A stretch of 64,000 bases of DNA from Desulfosporosinus shakirovi (GTDB lineage Bacteria > Bacillota > Desulfitobacteriia > Desulfitobacteriales > Desulfitobacteriaceae), in contig NZ_JAJDOO010000007.1 of the NCBI RefSeq assembly GCF_020595055.1, positions 62,001 to 126,000 on the forward strand, read 5' to 3'. The position numbers and the translations under genes were made by a program. Under the pieces are notes generated by a model that saw nothing but the letters and a program-made list of their open reading frames with translations, was not told where the DNA came from and searched no databases. The stretch's first letter is position 1, and each line of letters opens with the position of its first letter. Shown one piece after another: positions 9,091 to 18,342 of the stretch.

Positions 9091-10833
9091 TTACTGCATC
9101 AATTTTTCCGTAATTTGAGGGAAAACTTTCATGAACATAATATACGCCATCGTAAAGGTTAAAGCAATATTAAAGGACTGACCGCACACATAAAGTATTG
9201 CCGGTTTTCCACCTTTAAAATACTTGCTAAGTTCACGGAAATTAGTCGATAAACCAATACTGGCAAACGCTAAAGCAAAGAACCACTTCTGGAGACTGCC
9301 CAAAAAGCTGCTGGTACCATTATCAATAAGCACTTTTGAGCTGTCTGAACCCATTCCTGCATAAATGAGAGTGAAAACTATAGACGCTCCAAGGAAACCA
9401 AGGACAAACTTAGGAAACCGATTCCAGATCTCACGCATTGCACTTGAGACTTTCAAATCTGCTTTGGATTTGTCAACATCAACCTTTAAGGCCCAATAGG
9501 CAGCAATACAAAAAGCCATTAAACCGATCATAATATTTTGGATCATTTTAATAGTCGCAGCCACGTCTCTGGCGACAGGTCCAAGGATTTCACCGGCTGC
9601 CACAACTGCTCCGGTGGAGTCAACCGTTCCGCCGATCCAAGCACCGCCAAGCACCGGGTTCAGACCTAGTGCCTTAATCATCAATGGCATTACAACCATC
9701 ATTATGGCTGTAAAAGTAATAGAGATACCAACTGCAAGAGTAAGTTCTTCCTTTTTCGCCCTACAAGCAGCAGCGGCTGAAATAGCAGCTGAAACCCCAC
9801 TTACAGACATATCTGCGGAAATAACCATGTTTAAAGTGGGCGATTCGATTTTAAGAATTTTTTGTCCGAACCAGAAAGTAGTTATTAAAACAACTGGGGT
9901 TACTATCCAAGTAACAAACACTCCAGGTATGCCGATAATCATCATTTTGTTGATCAAAATGGTGGCACCAAGGAGTACCAAGCCTGTTTTTATATAGTAT
10001 TCAGTTTGTACAGCCGGCATAATCCACTTTGGTGTACCAATGGTGTTACTTACTAAGAAACCAAGGATAATAGCCCACATTACGTATTCCAATCCCCAAG
10101 CTTTGGCAAATTCGTGACCTCCTATGAAGAAGGACAGTGCTGCAACAATAAATACTGCAGGAAAGGCAACTAAGAATTTTCCCGCTGATTCTCCCATGAA
10201 ATGTTTTCCTATACCAAATAAAAGAGCCAAAACAATCATTAATGGAATCATTGTAGTAATATGATTATAGGGTTTCGTTTCAGCCGCAGACTTAGCTTTT
10301 TCTGCGTCAGCTTTAGCCTTTTGCCAAGCCGCAATTTTGGTTTTTGCTTCTTTATTTAAATCAGCATCCTGAAAACTTGCTGCCGAGGCTGCTTGTTCTG
10401 CTTGAACCGCTGTAGCTTTTGCCTCTGTTGTCGCTACTTTTGCTTTTTCATATTTTTCCGCAGATGCTGCACTTTTTGCTTTTGCATCACTCTCACTTAG
10501 GAAAAATGATTTCAGCGGATTATCGCTGCTCCATGATCCAGGAACAGTAAAATATTTAGAAACTGATTTAGCCAGAGAAGCGCTGGTACCCTTTAGAGCA
10601 GCTTTTGCATCACTTGCCTCAAGCCAGGCGATGGTTTTAAATGGTGCTTTTTCCGCTTCAGCCTGCATCGTAGCATTGCTATCTGCAATTATTTTATCCA
10701 TATTTGCTGGGGGATTAGCGAAAAACAAGAACATGCTTAAGATAAGAATAATAGCTCCAAGCCAAATTGCCCAGTAATCTTCAAATTTTAACAAGAAAGA
10801 ATATTTACTTTTAAGGTTCGTAGAATTAGACAT
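9091..10833 (-). CDS. YeiH-family putative sulfate/sulfite exporter, enlarged form
   Basis: A 580-residue membrane protein. The second two thirds match the YeiH (putative sulfate exporter) family: ADMSVSGVSAAISAAAA, the AKKEELTLAVG loop and GAWIGGTVDSTGAVVAAG, with about ten helices. Unusually, a first membrane helix (residues 20-40) is followed by about 150 extramembrane residues rich in Ala, Lys and Glu that look like a coiled coil, before the core begins near residue 190. A canonical short homologue is at 35750-36790. GGGAGGT precedes the ATG. The transported solute is not known; the exporter name comes from the family. Confidence 0.8.
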   Translation of the reverse strand: MSNSTNLKSKYSFLLKFEDYWAIWLGAIILILSMFLFFANPPANMDKIIADSNATMQAEAEKAPFKTIAWLEASDAKAALKGTSASLAKSVSKYFTVPGSWSSDNPLKSFFLSESDAKAKSAASAEKYEKAKVATTEAKATAVQAEQAASAASFQDADLNKEAKTKIAAWQKAKADAEKAKSAAETKPYNHITTMIPLMIVLALLFGIGKHFMGESAGKFLVAFPAVFIVAALSFFIGGHEFAKAWGLEYVMWAIILGFLVSNTIGTPKWIMPAVQTEYYIKTGLVLLGATILINKMMIIGIPGVFVTWIVTPVVLITTFWFGQKILKIESPTLNMVISADMSVSGVSAAISAAAACRAKKEELTLAVGISITFTAIMMVVMPLMIKALGLNPVLGGAWIGGTVDSTGAVVAAGEILGPVARDVAATIKMIQNIMIGLMAFCIAAYWALKVDVDKSKADLKVSSAMREIWNRFPKFVLGFLGASIVFTLIYAGMGSDSSKVLIDNGTSSFLGSLQKWFFALAFASIGLSTNFRELSKYFKGGKPAILYVCGQSFNIALTFTMAYIMFMKVFPQITEKLMQ

Positions 10834-11163
10834 TTTTTACCTCCCAAATTTAAATTTTTGTTCTTTGTTTTTAGATCTTCTTAATTTTTCCGGATAGTTT
10901 AAGCACACCTCCTTCTTCACGTACCGTTTCCAATATTGATTGTTATCTCTTTCACATATTCATAATGCAATTTCTATACCAATTCTACATAGTAAGGATT
11001 AGTTTTTTCTATAGTTAGTGTTGCAACTACCTTTTAAACAGAAAATGACTCATAAGCTATTTATTATACAAAAACGGTAAGTTTAAATTTTATTTATGTT
11101 CCTTCAGCACAGATTATTCCTCTGTAAATTATTCAAATATTCTTTCTGTCAATGTTTTGTCCA
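10834..11163. other. Upstream region of the enlarged YeiH operon
   Basis: AT-rich, non-coding. No promoter stands out, but this gap must hold the leftward promoter. Confidence 0.3.
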
Positions 11164-11206
11164 CGACATAATGTCACTGTGACATAATGTCATGACATTA
11201 TGTCAC
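11164..11206. promoter_or_regulatory. Three tandem TGACATWATGTCA operators
   Basis: The 13-bp palindrome TGACATAATGTCA occurs three times in 43 bp (first copy with one terminal change). The last two fuse into a perfect 28-bp palindrome at 11179-11206. The array lies between the divergent transporter operon (start 10833) and the LTA-synthase-like gene (start 11377). It is probably the binding site of a dimeric regulator acting cooperatively; the regulator is not identified. Confidence 0.65.
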
Positions 11207-11266
11207 AATTTTCTCAACGAATGCTTCATTTTTCGCGCGCTGATGCCAAGTTAAGCTATCGTAATC

Positions 11267-11283
11267 TTAACAATTTCTTAACA
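11267..11283 (+). promoter_or_regulatory. Possible PhoP-type direct repeat
   Basis: Two TTAACA hexamers spaced by 5 bp (11-bp period), the form of a Bacillus PhoP box, about 95 bp before an LTA-synthase-like gene. Only two repeats are present, so this is a weak call. Confidence 0.3.
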
Positions 11284-11376
11284 ATCCAACCATCTATTAA
11301 ACTCATTAGCTTGTTATACTATATATAGTTGTACTTCTGAGGAAATGGAAGATAAAATTCATCAATAGGGGGTCAC

Positions 11377-13488
11377 ATGTTTCTTCCAAAGATTTCGAGC
11401 AATGTTACTAAATTTAAATTCCATAATGGATTACTTAATCTCAGTTTAATTACTTGTCTGCCCTTGTTTATACTATTTTCCTTAGAGACCGTATATAGAG
11501 GGAGTATCTCAAGTACACTTTCTTGGATTGCACAATACTCAAAACAGTTCTTGCTTAGCTATGTCTTAATGTTTGGAGTTATTAACTTTTTTTATGTCTT
11601 AAAACGGAAAATCTATATCTCTATCGGAGTCTTATTTCTATCTTTTTTCTCCCTTATAGGCCTTATAAGCAGACAAAAATTAATTTTGAGAGGTGAGCCT
11701 TTTCTTCCCTGGGACCTCATCCTCGGCAAAGAAGCCCTGATTATAGCAAAAGAGTTTAGCGGTACTCTTGAACTCATTCCACTTCTACACATATGTGTTA
11801 TCACAATCGCTCTTTTGCTTTCAGTTCAAGTGATACCTAAAGAAAATTTCAATTGGAGGGAAAAATTTGCTCCTTTTGCCATATCCTTAACTTTGCTTAT
11901 TTCCTCTTATACAGGAGTCATATCCTTGGAGAAAACCTTTTCGCTTCAGCAGATTAACTGGAGCCAAAAACTTAACTACGAGGAAAATGGCATGTTGCTC
12001 GGCTTCATCCTCAATACAACCTATTTATCGGTTGATAAACCAGACAATTATAAACTGGAAATAGTGCGAGAAATTATTAATACTACAACGCCCGCTTATG
12101 CTGTCGATCCTAACTTTAAGCCAAATATTATTTTCGTTATGAGTGAAGCCTTTTGGGATCCCACTCTTTTGAATGAAGTTTCATTTAGCGAAGACCCCAT
12201 TCCGTATTTTCGTTCTTTGCAAAAGGATCAAACCAGCGGAATGATGCTTTCTCCGGTGTATGGAGGGGGCACAGCTAACACCGAATTTGAAGTATTGACG
12301 GGATTGTCAACTCAATTTCTTCCAAAAGGCGTGGTTCCTTATGTTGAATATCTGCGTAAACCTATAGAAGCCTTGCCGTCCGTTTTAAAAAAACAAGGGT
12401 ATGAGACGACAGCGATTCACACCTATGATAACTGGTTTTATGGTCGAAACAATGTTTATAAGTACTTAGCCTTTGATAAGTTTATTAGCAAAGAATTCTT
12501 TGATCATCCGGAATACAATGGCCCATATATCCGCGACACTGAGCTTTCTCAGAGAATTCTCGCAGAAATGAAGAAAACGGAAAATCCCGATTTTGTTTAT
12601 GCTGTTTCTATGCAGGCTCATGGGCCTTACTCTGCCGAAGAAAACCCAGACAACTCGGTTAAAGTAAGCGGAGATATCAGTCCATCGTCCAGAGCAATTT
12701 TAGAAAACTATACCCAAATTATTTCCGATGTTGATCAATCTCTTAAGCTATTAATTGAAGGGTTAGAGCAGTCGAACGAACCCTCAATCGTCGTTTTCTT
12801 TGGGGACCATTTACCTATGCTTGGGACAAACTTTGACGTTTATCAAGAAGCAAATTTCTTTCAAGATGAACTCAATTACCAAGATTACTTGAATATGTAC
12901 AGTGTCCCCTTTGTCGTCTGGGATAACTATTCAAACGACAAGGAGAACCTTCGTCTATCCTCAAACTTTCTAAGTTCATATATCCTCGAACGTGCCAAGA
13001 AACCAGGAAGTCCGACGACAGACTTCCTGCACTCCCTTATTCAAAACGGTTCCAATGTCGTAATCAGTGAGCATCATTTGCAGAGAGAAGCTATTTCTCA
13101 AAAGGAAATTAGTCAGTATCAGTTACTTCAATATGATATTCTCTTTGGCAACGAGTACGCTTACCTCTTAAAACCGGATCACAAGCCTCAAGTGAACGAT
13201 GATTATATTTTAGGGGACGGGCGGGCGCTCATTGTCAATGCCTCCCCTCCTAATACCTCCGTTATTGAGATAACGGGGGAAAACTTTTTATTTGACCACA
13301 AAGTCTATATAAACGGGCAACTCGTTCAAACCGATTTTGAAAATCCTACCTATATAACAGCCAGTCTTCCTAAGCGCTTGAATAATAAATCTGGAGCACT
13401 AGATATTCAGATTAAGTTGACAGATAGTATGGGAAATGTCATCTCAGAATCCAATACCTTTAAGCTTGACAGTTTCAGTAATATTTGA
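11377..13488 (+). CDS. LTA-synthase-family phosphoglycerol transferase
   Basis: A 703-residue polytopic enzyme. Five or so N-terminal membrane helices (residues 20-180) precede an extracellular sulfatase-fold domain (about 245-540). The metal and nucleophile motifs are visible: MSEAFWDP at the start, YGGGTANTEFEVLTG with the likely catalytic Thr, and FFGDHLPML. The family polymerises or transfers glycerol phosphate from phosphatidylglycerol to wall or glycolipid acceptors. The C-terminal 90 residues (TSVIEITGENF, VYINGQ, NPTYITASLP) look like an added IPT/TIG-type beta domain. AGGGGGTCAC precedes the ATG. It is monocistronic. Confidence 0.8.
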   Translation: MFLPKISSNVTKFKFHNGLLNLSLITCLPLFILFSLETVYRGSISSTLSWIAQYSKQFLLSYVLMFGVINFFYVLKRKIYISIGVLFLSFFSLIGLISRQKLILRGEPFLPWDLILGKEALIIAKEFSGTLELIPLLHICVITIALLLSVQVIPKENFNWREKFAPFAISLTLLISSYTGVISLEKTFSLQQINWSQKLNYEENGMLLGFILNTTYLSVDKPDNYKLEIVREIINTTTPAYAVDPNFKPNIIFVMSEAFWDPTLLNEVSFSEDPIPYFRSLQKDQTSGMMLSPVYGGGTANTEFEVLTGLSTQFLPKGVVPYVEYLRKPIEALPSVLKKQGYETTAIHTYDNWFYGRNNVYKYLAFDKFISKEFFDHPEYNGPYIRDTELSQRILAEMKKTENPDFVYAVSMQAHGPYSAEENPDNSVKVSGDISPSSRAILENYTQIISDVDQSLKLLIEGLEQSNEPSIVVFFGDHLPMLGTNFDVYQEANFFQDELNYQDYLNMYSVPFVVWDNYSNDKENLRLSSNFLSSYILERAKKPGSPTTDFLHSLIQNGSNVVISEHHLQREAISQKEISQYQLLQYDILFGNEYAYLLKPDHKPQVNDDYILGDGRALIVNASPPNTSVIEITGENFLFDHKVYINGQLVQTDFENPTYITASLPKRLNNKSGALDIQIKLTDSMGNVISESNTFKLDSFSNI

Positions 13489-13520
13489 TCTGACACAAGG
13501 TTTTTTAACCTTTTAGGTAG

Positions 13521-13565
13521 AGCAAGCCCCTCAGAGGCAAAATGGATACTTCTGAGGGAGTTGCT
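13521..13565 (+). terminator. Imperfect hairpin after the LTA-synthase-like gene
   Basis: Arms around AGCAAGCCCCTCAGAG and CTTCTGAGGGAGTTGCT, about 80 percent paired, without a clear T tract. Confidence 0.4.
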
Positions 13566-13759
13566 TCAGCCATCAAATACTTTCTTTTTCTATGTCATTC
13601 TTCGCTCGCAATTGTCACAATATTTAGTTCAATCATAATTAGGCTTCACTCTATCTATAATCATAGCTTTTTATTATTCAATAAATTAAGTAATAGGAAT
13701 AATATAAATTTATAAATAATTTAGAATAATCCTATTACATTCTATAATGAGATATGATA

Positions 13760-13795
13760 AAATCTACCTGAATGAATTCTCATTCAGGTAGATTT
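13760..13795. promoter_or_regulatory. 36-bp perfect palindrome upstream of the second CoA-transferase gene
   Basis: Arms AAATCTACCTGAATGA and TCATTCAGGTAGATTT around ATTC, 190 bp before the start codon, in a 495-bp gap with no other gene. Same total length and arm length as the palindrome before the paralogue. Confidence 0.5.
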
Positions 13796-13984
13796 ATTTG
13801 ATTTTTTGTTAACTTTTTACGGATGGGCCGATTAAATAGTAATTATTCATGTGGATTGGAGGACAGTTAGCTGAAGTTAGATTAAAAGTATTATAACGAC
13901 AATGTGGCTCATCGAGTAAATAACAATCGGTCTAAAGATGCTCTCATTTTCTGTAATTTGTTGAAATGGTGGGTGAGTATTCAA

Positions 13985-16207
13985 ATGAAAGAAAACTCGG
14001 GAATGATCTATGACGATGCGAAAAAATGTGTCGATGAAGTTATTAACTACATAGGGAAGGATATTTGCTATGCTATGACTCTTGCCCTAGGAAAGCCAGT
14101 TCATTTTATCAATGAACTTTACTCTAGAGCAAAAAAAGACCCCGAAATTAAACTTAAAATTATTACTGCTCTTTCTCTGGAGATACCTAAAGGCAACTCT
14201 GAACTCGAACGGCGCCTAATGCAACCGATTGTAGACAGAGTTTTTGCAGGTGTTCCGGAATTTGAATATATGATTGATTTTAGGGCAGGTATCCTTCCAA
14301 AAAATGTCGAGGTCTTTGAATTTTACTCTAAAGCAGGTACTTACCTCAATAATCCCGTAGCCCAACAGCATCATTTGTCTTCTCACTATACACATGTTGT
14401 TCGAGATGCTTTAGCCCTAGGCACAAACGTTTTTGGTGAACTTATAGGTTACAGAGAAATCAATGGTAAAACTATGTATTCTATGGCCTGTAACCCTGAT
14501 ATCTGTCTGGAAACCGTTCGTTTAATGAGTGAAATGAGAGCCAATGGCCAAAAAATAGTGATCATCGGAGAAGCAAATAAAAAAATGCCTTTTATGTATG
14601 GAGATGCCGTTATAGAGGCCGAAACTTATGATATGATTCTTCAGGGTCCACAATACGACTATGAACTTTTCTGTCCTCCTAAAGATTCTGTCGCCCTGGC
14701 AGATCATATGATCGGTATTAATGTCAGCCCTTTAATCAAAGATGGCGGTACCATTCAAGTTGGCATTGGAGCCCTTGGGGATGCTATTGTTTCGGGACTT
14801 ATTATGCGCAATGAACATAATGCTTTGTATCAGGAAATCCTGGAGAAAGCTGGCATAAAAAAACGATACAAGGAACTGATTGCCCGGTGGGGAGATACAG
14901 GCACTTTCGAAAAGGGGCTCTACGGTTCATCCGAAATGTTTGTTGATGCCTTTATGCAGATGTATAAAAGTAAGATTCTAAAAAGGAAAGTCTTTGACAG
15001 CATCCCTATTATGAAACTGATCAATGCGGGAAAGCTTGCAGCAGATAACATTCCTCCTGATATTATCGACCAACTCATTGAGGTGAACGCCTTGCATAGA
15101 AAACTTAAGGCCAAGGACTTCGCTTTTCTCACGGATTTTGGGATCCTGAAACAGGGCCTTTCTTATGAAAACTATACAATTATCGACGGAGAGACCCGCT
15201 ACTCTACCGATATGAATGAGGAGAAAAACAGACTAGAGATTCAAAAACTGCTTGGGAAGGAACTCCTCAAAGGTACAGTGATACTAGGAGCATTCTTTTT
15301 AGGTCCAAAAGCATTTTATCAAGCCCTCAATGATATGAGCGAGGAAGAAAGAAAGCTCTTTGCCATGTCAGCTGTCGAGAAGGTCAATCAGCTTTATGGC
15401 GGAGAAGAACTGCGTACCCTGCAACGTAAGGATGCCCGCTTTATAAATACCGGCATGGTTGGCAGCGTTTTTGGGGCAATTGCTTCAGATCAACTCGAGA
15501 ATGGTCAAGTTGTCAGTGGAATCGGCGGGCAATATAACTTTGTAGCGATGGGCCATGTCCTGCCTGATGCCAGGATCATTATCATGATCAAAAGCACAAA
15601 AGGTTCCGGGAAGAACCTTAAATCAAATATAGTCTTTAGTTACGGTCATTGTTCAATCCCTAAACATATGAGAGATATTGTTGTTACTGAGTATGGGATA
15701 GCTGACATTCGCAGTAAGCCAGAAAAACAGGTTATTGCCGAAATGATCAATATTGCTGACTCTAGATTCCAGAAACAGCTGGTATCACAGGCAAAAAAGG
15801 CAGGAAAACTTCCCCCTGATTATGAAATTCCTGAAGAGTATAGAAATAATACACCACAAAAGATCCATGCCCTGCTTAAACCCTATCAGTCGCATGGGCT
15901 CTTTCCACAATTCCCGTTCGGAACGGATTTAACAGAAATTGACATCACTCTAGCTGGTGCCTTGAAAGGCATGAAGGGGCTCGCCAAGGGAAATCGGCTC
16001 AAATTAGCAAAAGGAATGTTGGCAGAACTTTTCAGACCTACTCCAAAATCAGTTCAGCACTACTTGGACAGAATGAAACTTGCTCACCCCTCTTCGATTA
16101 ATGAGAAAATCATGAGAAAGATTGTAGTTTTCGCACTTAGGAATGCCAATGTAATTCCATCTTCTGCTCCACGTCCCATTAATGTTTCGACTCAAGTAAA
16201 AGGCTAA
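13985..16207 (+). CDS. Acetyl-CoA hydrolase/transferase family protein, long form (paralogue 2)
   Basis: About 740 residues, alignable end to end with the protein at 5751-7985 and roughly two thirds identical by eye. It keeps the same motifs (GTIQVGIGALGDAIVSGL, GLYGSSEMFVDAF, SGIGGQYNFVAMGH, SYGHCSIPKH). The frame is open back to 13904, but ATG 13985 (MKENSGMIYDDAKK) aligns with the start of paralogue 1 and follows GGTGGGTGAG, so it is preferred. Expected function: CoA transfer or thioester hydrolysis on a short-chain acid. The pair may serve different acids under separate palindromic operators. Confidence 0.75.
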   Translation: MKENSGMIYDDAKKCVDEVINYIGKDICYAMTLALGKPVHFINELYSRAKKDPEIKLKIITALSLEIPKGNSELERRLMQPIVDRVFAGVPEFEYMIDFRAGILPKNVEVFEFYSKAGTYLNNPVAQQHHLSSHYTHVVRDALALGTNVFGELIGYREINGKTMYSMACNPDICLETVRLMSEMRANGQKIVIIGEANKKMPFMYGDAVIEAETYDMILQGPQYDYELFCPPKDSVALADHMIGINVSPLIKDGGTIQVGIGALGDAIVSGLIMRNEHNALYQEILEKAGIKKRYKELIARWGDTGTFEKGLYGSSEMFVDAFMQMYKSKILKRKVFDSIPIMKLINAGKLAADNIPPDIIDQLIEVNALHRKLKAKDFAFLTDFGILKQGLSYENYTIIDGETRYSTDMNEEKNRLEIQKLLGKELLKGTVILGAFFLGPKAFYQALNDMSEEERKLFAMSAVEKVNQLYGGEELRTLQRKDARFINTGMVGSVFGAIASDQLENGQVVSGIGGQYNFVAMGHVLPDARIIIMIKSTKGSGKNLKSNIVFSYGHCSIPKHMRDIVVTEYGIADIRSKPEKQVIAEMINIADSRFQKQLVSQAKKAGKLPPDYEIPEEYRNNTPQKIHALLKPYQSHGLFPQFPFGTDLTEIDITLAGALKGMKGLAKGNRLKLAKGMLAELFRPTPKSVQHYLDRMKLAHPSSINEKIMRKIVVFALRNANVIPSSAPRPINVSTQVKG

Positions 16208-16237
16208 GTTTTGGTAAGCCTTTATTGATTAAAAATA

Positions 16238-16284
16238 AAAACACGTCTATGAGATGGCTAAAACTATCCTCATAGACGTGTTTT
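16238..16284. terminator. Bidirectional terminator
   Basis: A perfect 16-bp stem AAAACACGTCTATGAG with its complement, 15-nt loop, A and T flanks, between convergent transcription units. Confidence 0.9.
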
Positions 16285-16321
16285 CTTATTTAGGGCAATT
16301 TTATACCTTTAAGTTGAGAGG

Positions 16322-17254
16322 CTACCTCTCCTCTCGGTCATACGACAGACCCAACGCCCCAGGCGCGGTTAGACGTCCCTTTTGACGGGCTACCACAAAA
16401 ACCAGGATTATAACTGTGAATAAATAAGGTAACATTTGTAAGAAAAAAGGCGATATTTGATAGCCCAGAACTTGCAGACGGAAGCCAAGGGCATCAATCC
16501 CCCCAAAAAGGTAGGCACCCATTAAGGCTCGCCATGGATTCCACAAGGCAAATATCACGAGAGCTACCGCTATCCAGCCTCGGCCCGCCGTCATGTTTTC
16601 TAACCAACTTGGAGCATAGGCCAAGGATAAGTATGCTCCTCCTATACCCCCTAAGGCTCCACCAGCCATTACATAGATATATCTCAGATAAAAGACGTTT
16701 AAACCAAGGGCATCCATAGCTGCAGGATTTTCTCCCAAAGCTCTAAGATTTAAGCCGGGTCTGGTATGAAACATAAAATACCATATTATAACAACCAACA
16801 CATAGCTGATGTAAACTAACGCATCATGTTGAAAGAAAATGGGGCCGATGTAGGGTATATCTGCCAAGGGACCCAGGGGGATAATGCCAAATGGCTTCTC
16901 AACAGGAATTCCAATATAAGCTTTACCCAGGTAACCGCTTAGCCCAGTACCAAAAATAGTTAGCGCTAAACCGCTTACGACTTGATTAGCCCGAAGTGTA
17001 ATGGTTAGGAAGGCATGAATTAGGGCCACTGCTCCGCCGGCCAGCATGGAAGCTAACAAACCAAGCCAAGGGCTGCCTGTGGTTACTGCCATCATAAACC
17101 CTGAAACTGCGCCGATCAGCATAATGCCTTCAACTCCGAGGTTGATGATTCCTGCTCGTTCAGTAATTAGTTCACCTAGGGCTGCATAGAGAATCGGTGT
17201 ACCGGCAATCACTGAAGCTGCCAATAAAGGGATCAAGAATTCTTGGATGCTCAC
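16322..17254 (-). CDS. Nucleoside-type ABC importer permease 2
   Basis: A 310-residue permease of the BMP/nucleoside importer class (NupQ or YufQ-like, BPD_transp_2 fold) with 8-9 membrane segments. Characteristic sequences include [20 protein letters not shown] and [15 protein letters not shown]. It forms the channel together with the permease encoded just upstream, whose stop it overlaps by 4 bp (translational coupling). It is the last gene of the binding protein, ATPase, permease, permease operon. Substrates in the family are purine or pyrimidine nucleosides, sometimes riboflavin. Confidence 0.85.
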   Translation of the reverse strand: MSIQEFLIPLLAASVIAGTPILYAALGELITERAGIINLGVEGIMLIGAVSGFMMAVTTGSPWLGLLASMLAGGAVALIHAFLTITLRANQVVSGLALTIFGTGLSGYLGKAYIGIPVEKPFGIIPLGPLADIPYIGPIFFQHDALVYISYVLVVIIWYFMFHTRPGLNLRALGENPAAMDALGLNVFYLRYIYVMAGGALGGIGGAYLSLAYAPSWLENMTAGRGWIAVALVIFALWNPWRALMGAYLFGGIDALGFRLQVLGYQISPFFLQMLPYLFTVIILVFVVARQKGRLTAPGALGLSYDREER

Positions 17255-18342
17255 TTGCTTAATTCCTCTCCTTTCTGGCTCACCAGTTTCAACCGGTAGT
17301 TAGTAAGGACTTCTCCTCCAAGGACAAAGAAGAGTATCGCCCCCTGTAACATTGTAGCTACAGCGGCAGGCACACCCTCTACCTGGACTGCGTATCCTCC
17401 CACCTGCAACGCCCCAAACAAGACTGAGACAATAAGGATAGCCAAGGGGTTAAGCTTGCTGAGCCAAGCCACAATAATGGCTGTATACCCGTAGCCCGGG
17501 CTGATTCCATGTTGCAGCTTACCAATAATGCCGCTAACTTCAGCCATACCTGCCAACCCTGAAATTGCCCCGCTTAGAAACATCACCAATAAAATATTTC
17601 GTTTGATATTCATGCCTGCGTAACGTGCCGCTCGTTCACTTGAACCAATTACGTTAATGCTGTATCCCCAGCGGGAATACTTAAAAACAATGGCTAGGAT
17701 AACAGCCAAGGCTAAAGCGAAGAACAAACCCGTATGAACACGGGAATCACCCAGGCCAGGTAACCTGGCAGCCTCCGCAAAAGATGCAGTTATGGGGAAA
17801 TTTGATCCCTCGGGATCTCTCCAGGGACCGTAGACCAAAAAGTCCACCCAGAGGATCGCCACGTAATTGAGCATTAAGGTTGTAATAATTTCATTAACCT
17901 TCCAAATTGCTCTCGGAATAGCCGTCAAAAGCGCCCAAAGTCCCCCTGCAATCATTCCAAGGATAATCATTCCCGGGAGCATGAGGTAAATTGGCAGAGC
18001 GGGAAAGGTTAAGGGCAACCAGGTTGCCGCCATAGCCCCCATGTAGAGTTGCCCTTCAGCACCAATGTTCCACAACTTCATCTTAAAGGCCAACGAAACT
18101 CCTAATGAGGTTAACATCAGTGGAATAGCCTTAACCATGGTCTCAGTGAGTCCATATTTCGAACCCAAACTGTCAACAAACATAAGCGAATACACTGTCA
18201 GTGGATTTTCTCCGGTAAGGACTAAGAAAATACCTCCTAATAACAGAGCCAACAGTACGGATATTAGAGGGATGATAAAAACCATCACCGGCGACGGAGT
18301 TAAGCGTTTTTCCAGTTTAAAGGTGAGCCGGTTCATTGTCAT
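17251..18342 (-). CDS. Nucleoside-type ABC importer permease 1
   Basis: A 363-residue membrane permease (NupP or YufP-like) with about ten helices. Family sequences LWNIGAEGQLYMGAMAATW and GSSERAARYAGMN are visible. It overlaps the ATPase gene by 26 bp upstream and permease 2 by 4 bp downstream. AAAGGA lies 5 nt before the first ATG. The larger of the two channel subunits in this class normally carries the N-terminal cytoplasmic segment seen here (LTFKLEKRLTPSP). Confidence 0.85.
   Translation of the reverse strand: MTMNRLTFKLEKRLTPSPVMVFIIPLISVLLALLLGGIFLVLTGENPLTVYSLMFVDSLGSKYGLTETMVKAIPLMLTSLGVSLAFKMKLWNIGAEGQLYMGAMAATWLPLTFPALPIYLMLPGMIILGMIAGGLWALLTAIPRAIWKVNEIITTLMLNYVAILWVDFLVYGPWRDPEGSNFPITASFAEAARLPGLGDSRVHTGLFFALALAVILAIVFKYSRWGYSINVIGSSERAARYAGMNIKRNILLVMFLSGAISGLAGMAEVSGIIGKLQHGISPGYGYTAIIVAWLSKLNPLAILIVSVLFGALQVGGYAVQVEGVPAAVATMLQGAILFFVLGGEVLTNYRLKLVSQKGEELSK

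Noticed and set aside
13904-13984. N-terminal extension of the second CoA-transferase paralogue
   Set aside because: Paralogue 1 starts at the position equivalent to 13985, and a ribosome binding site precedes that ATG.
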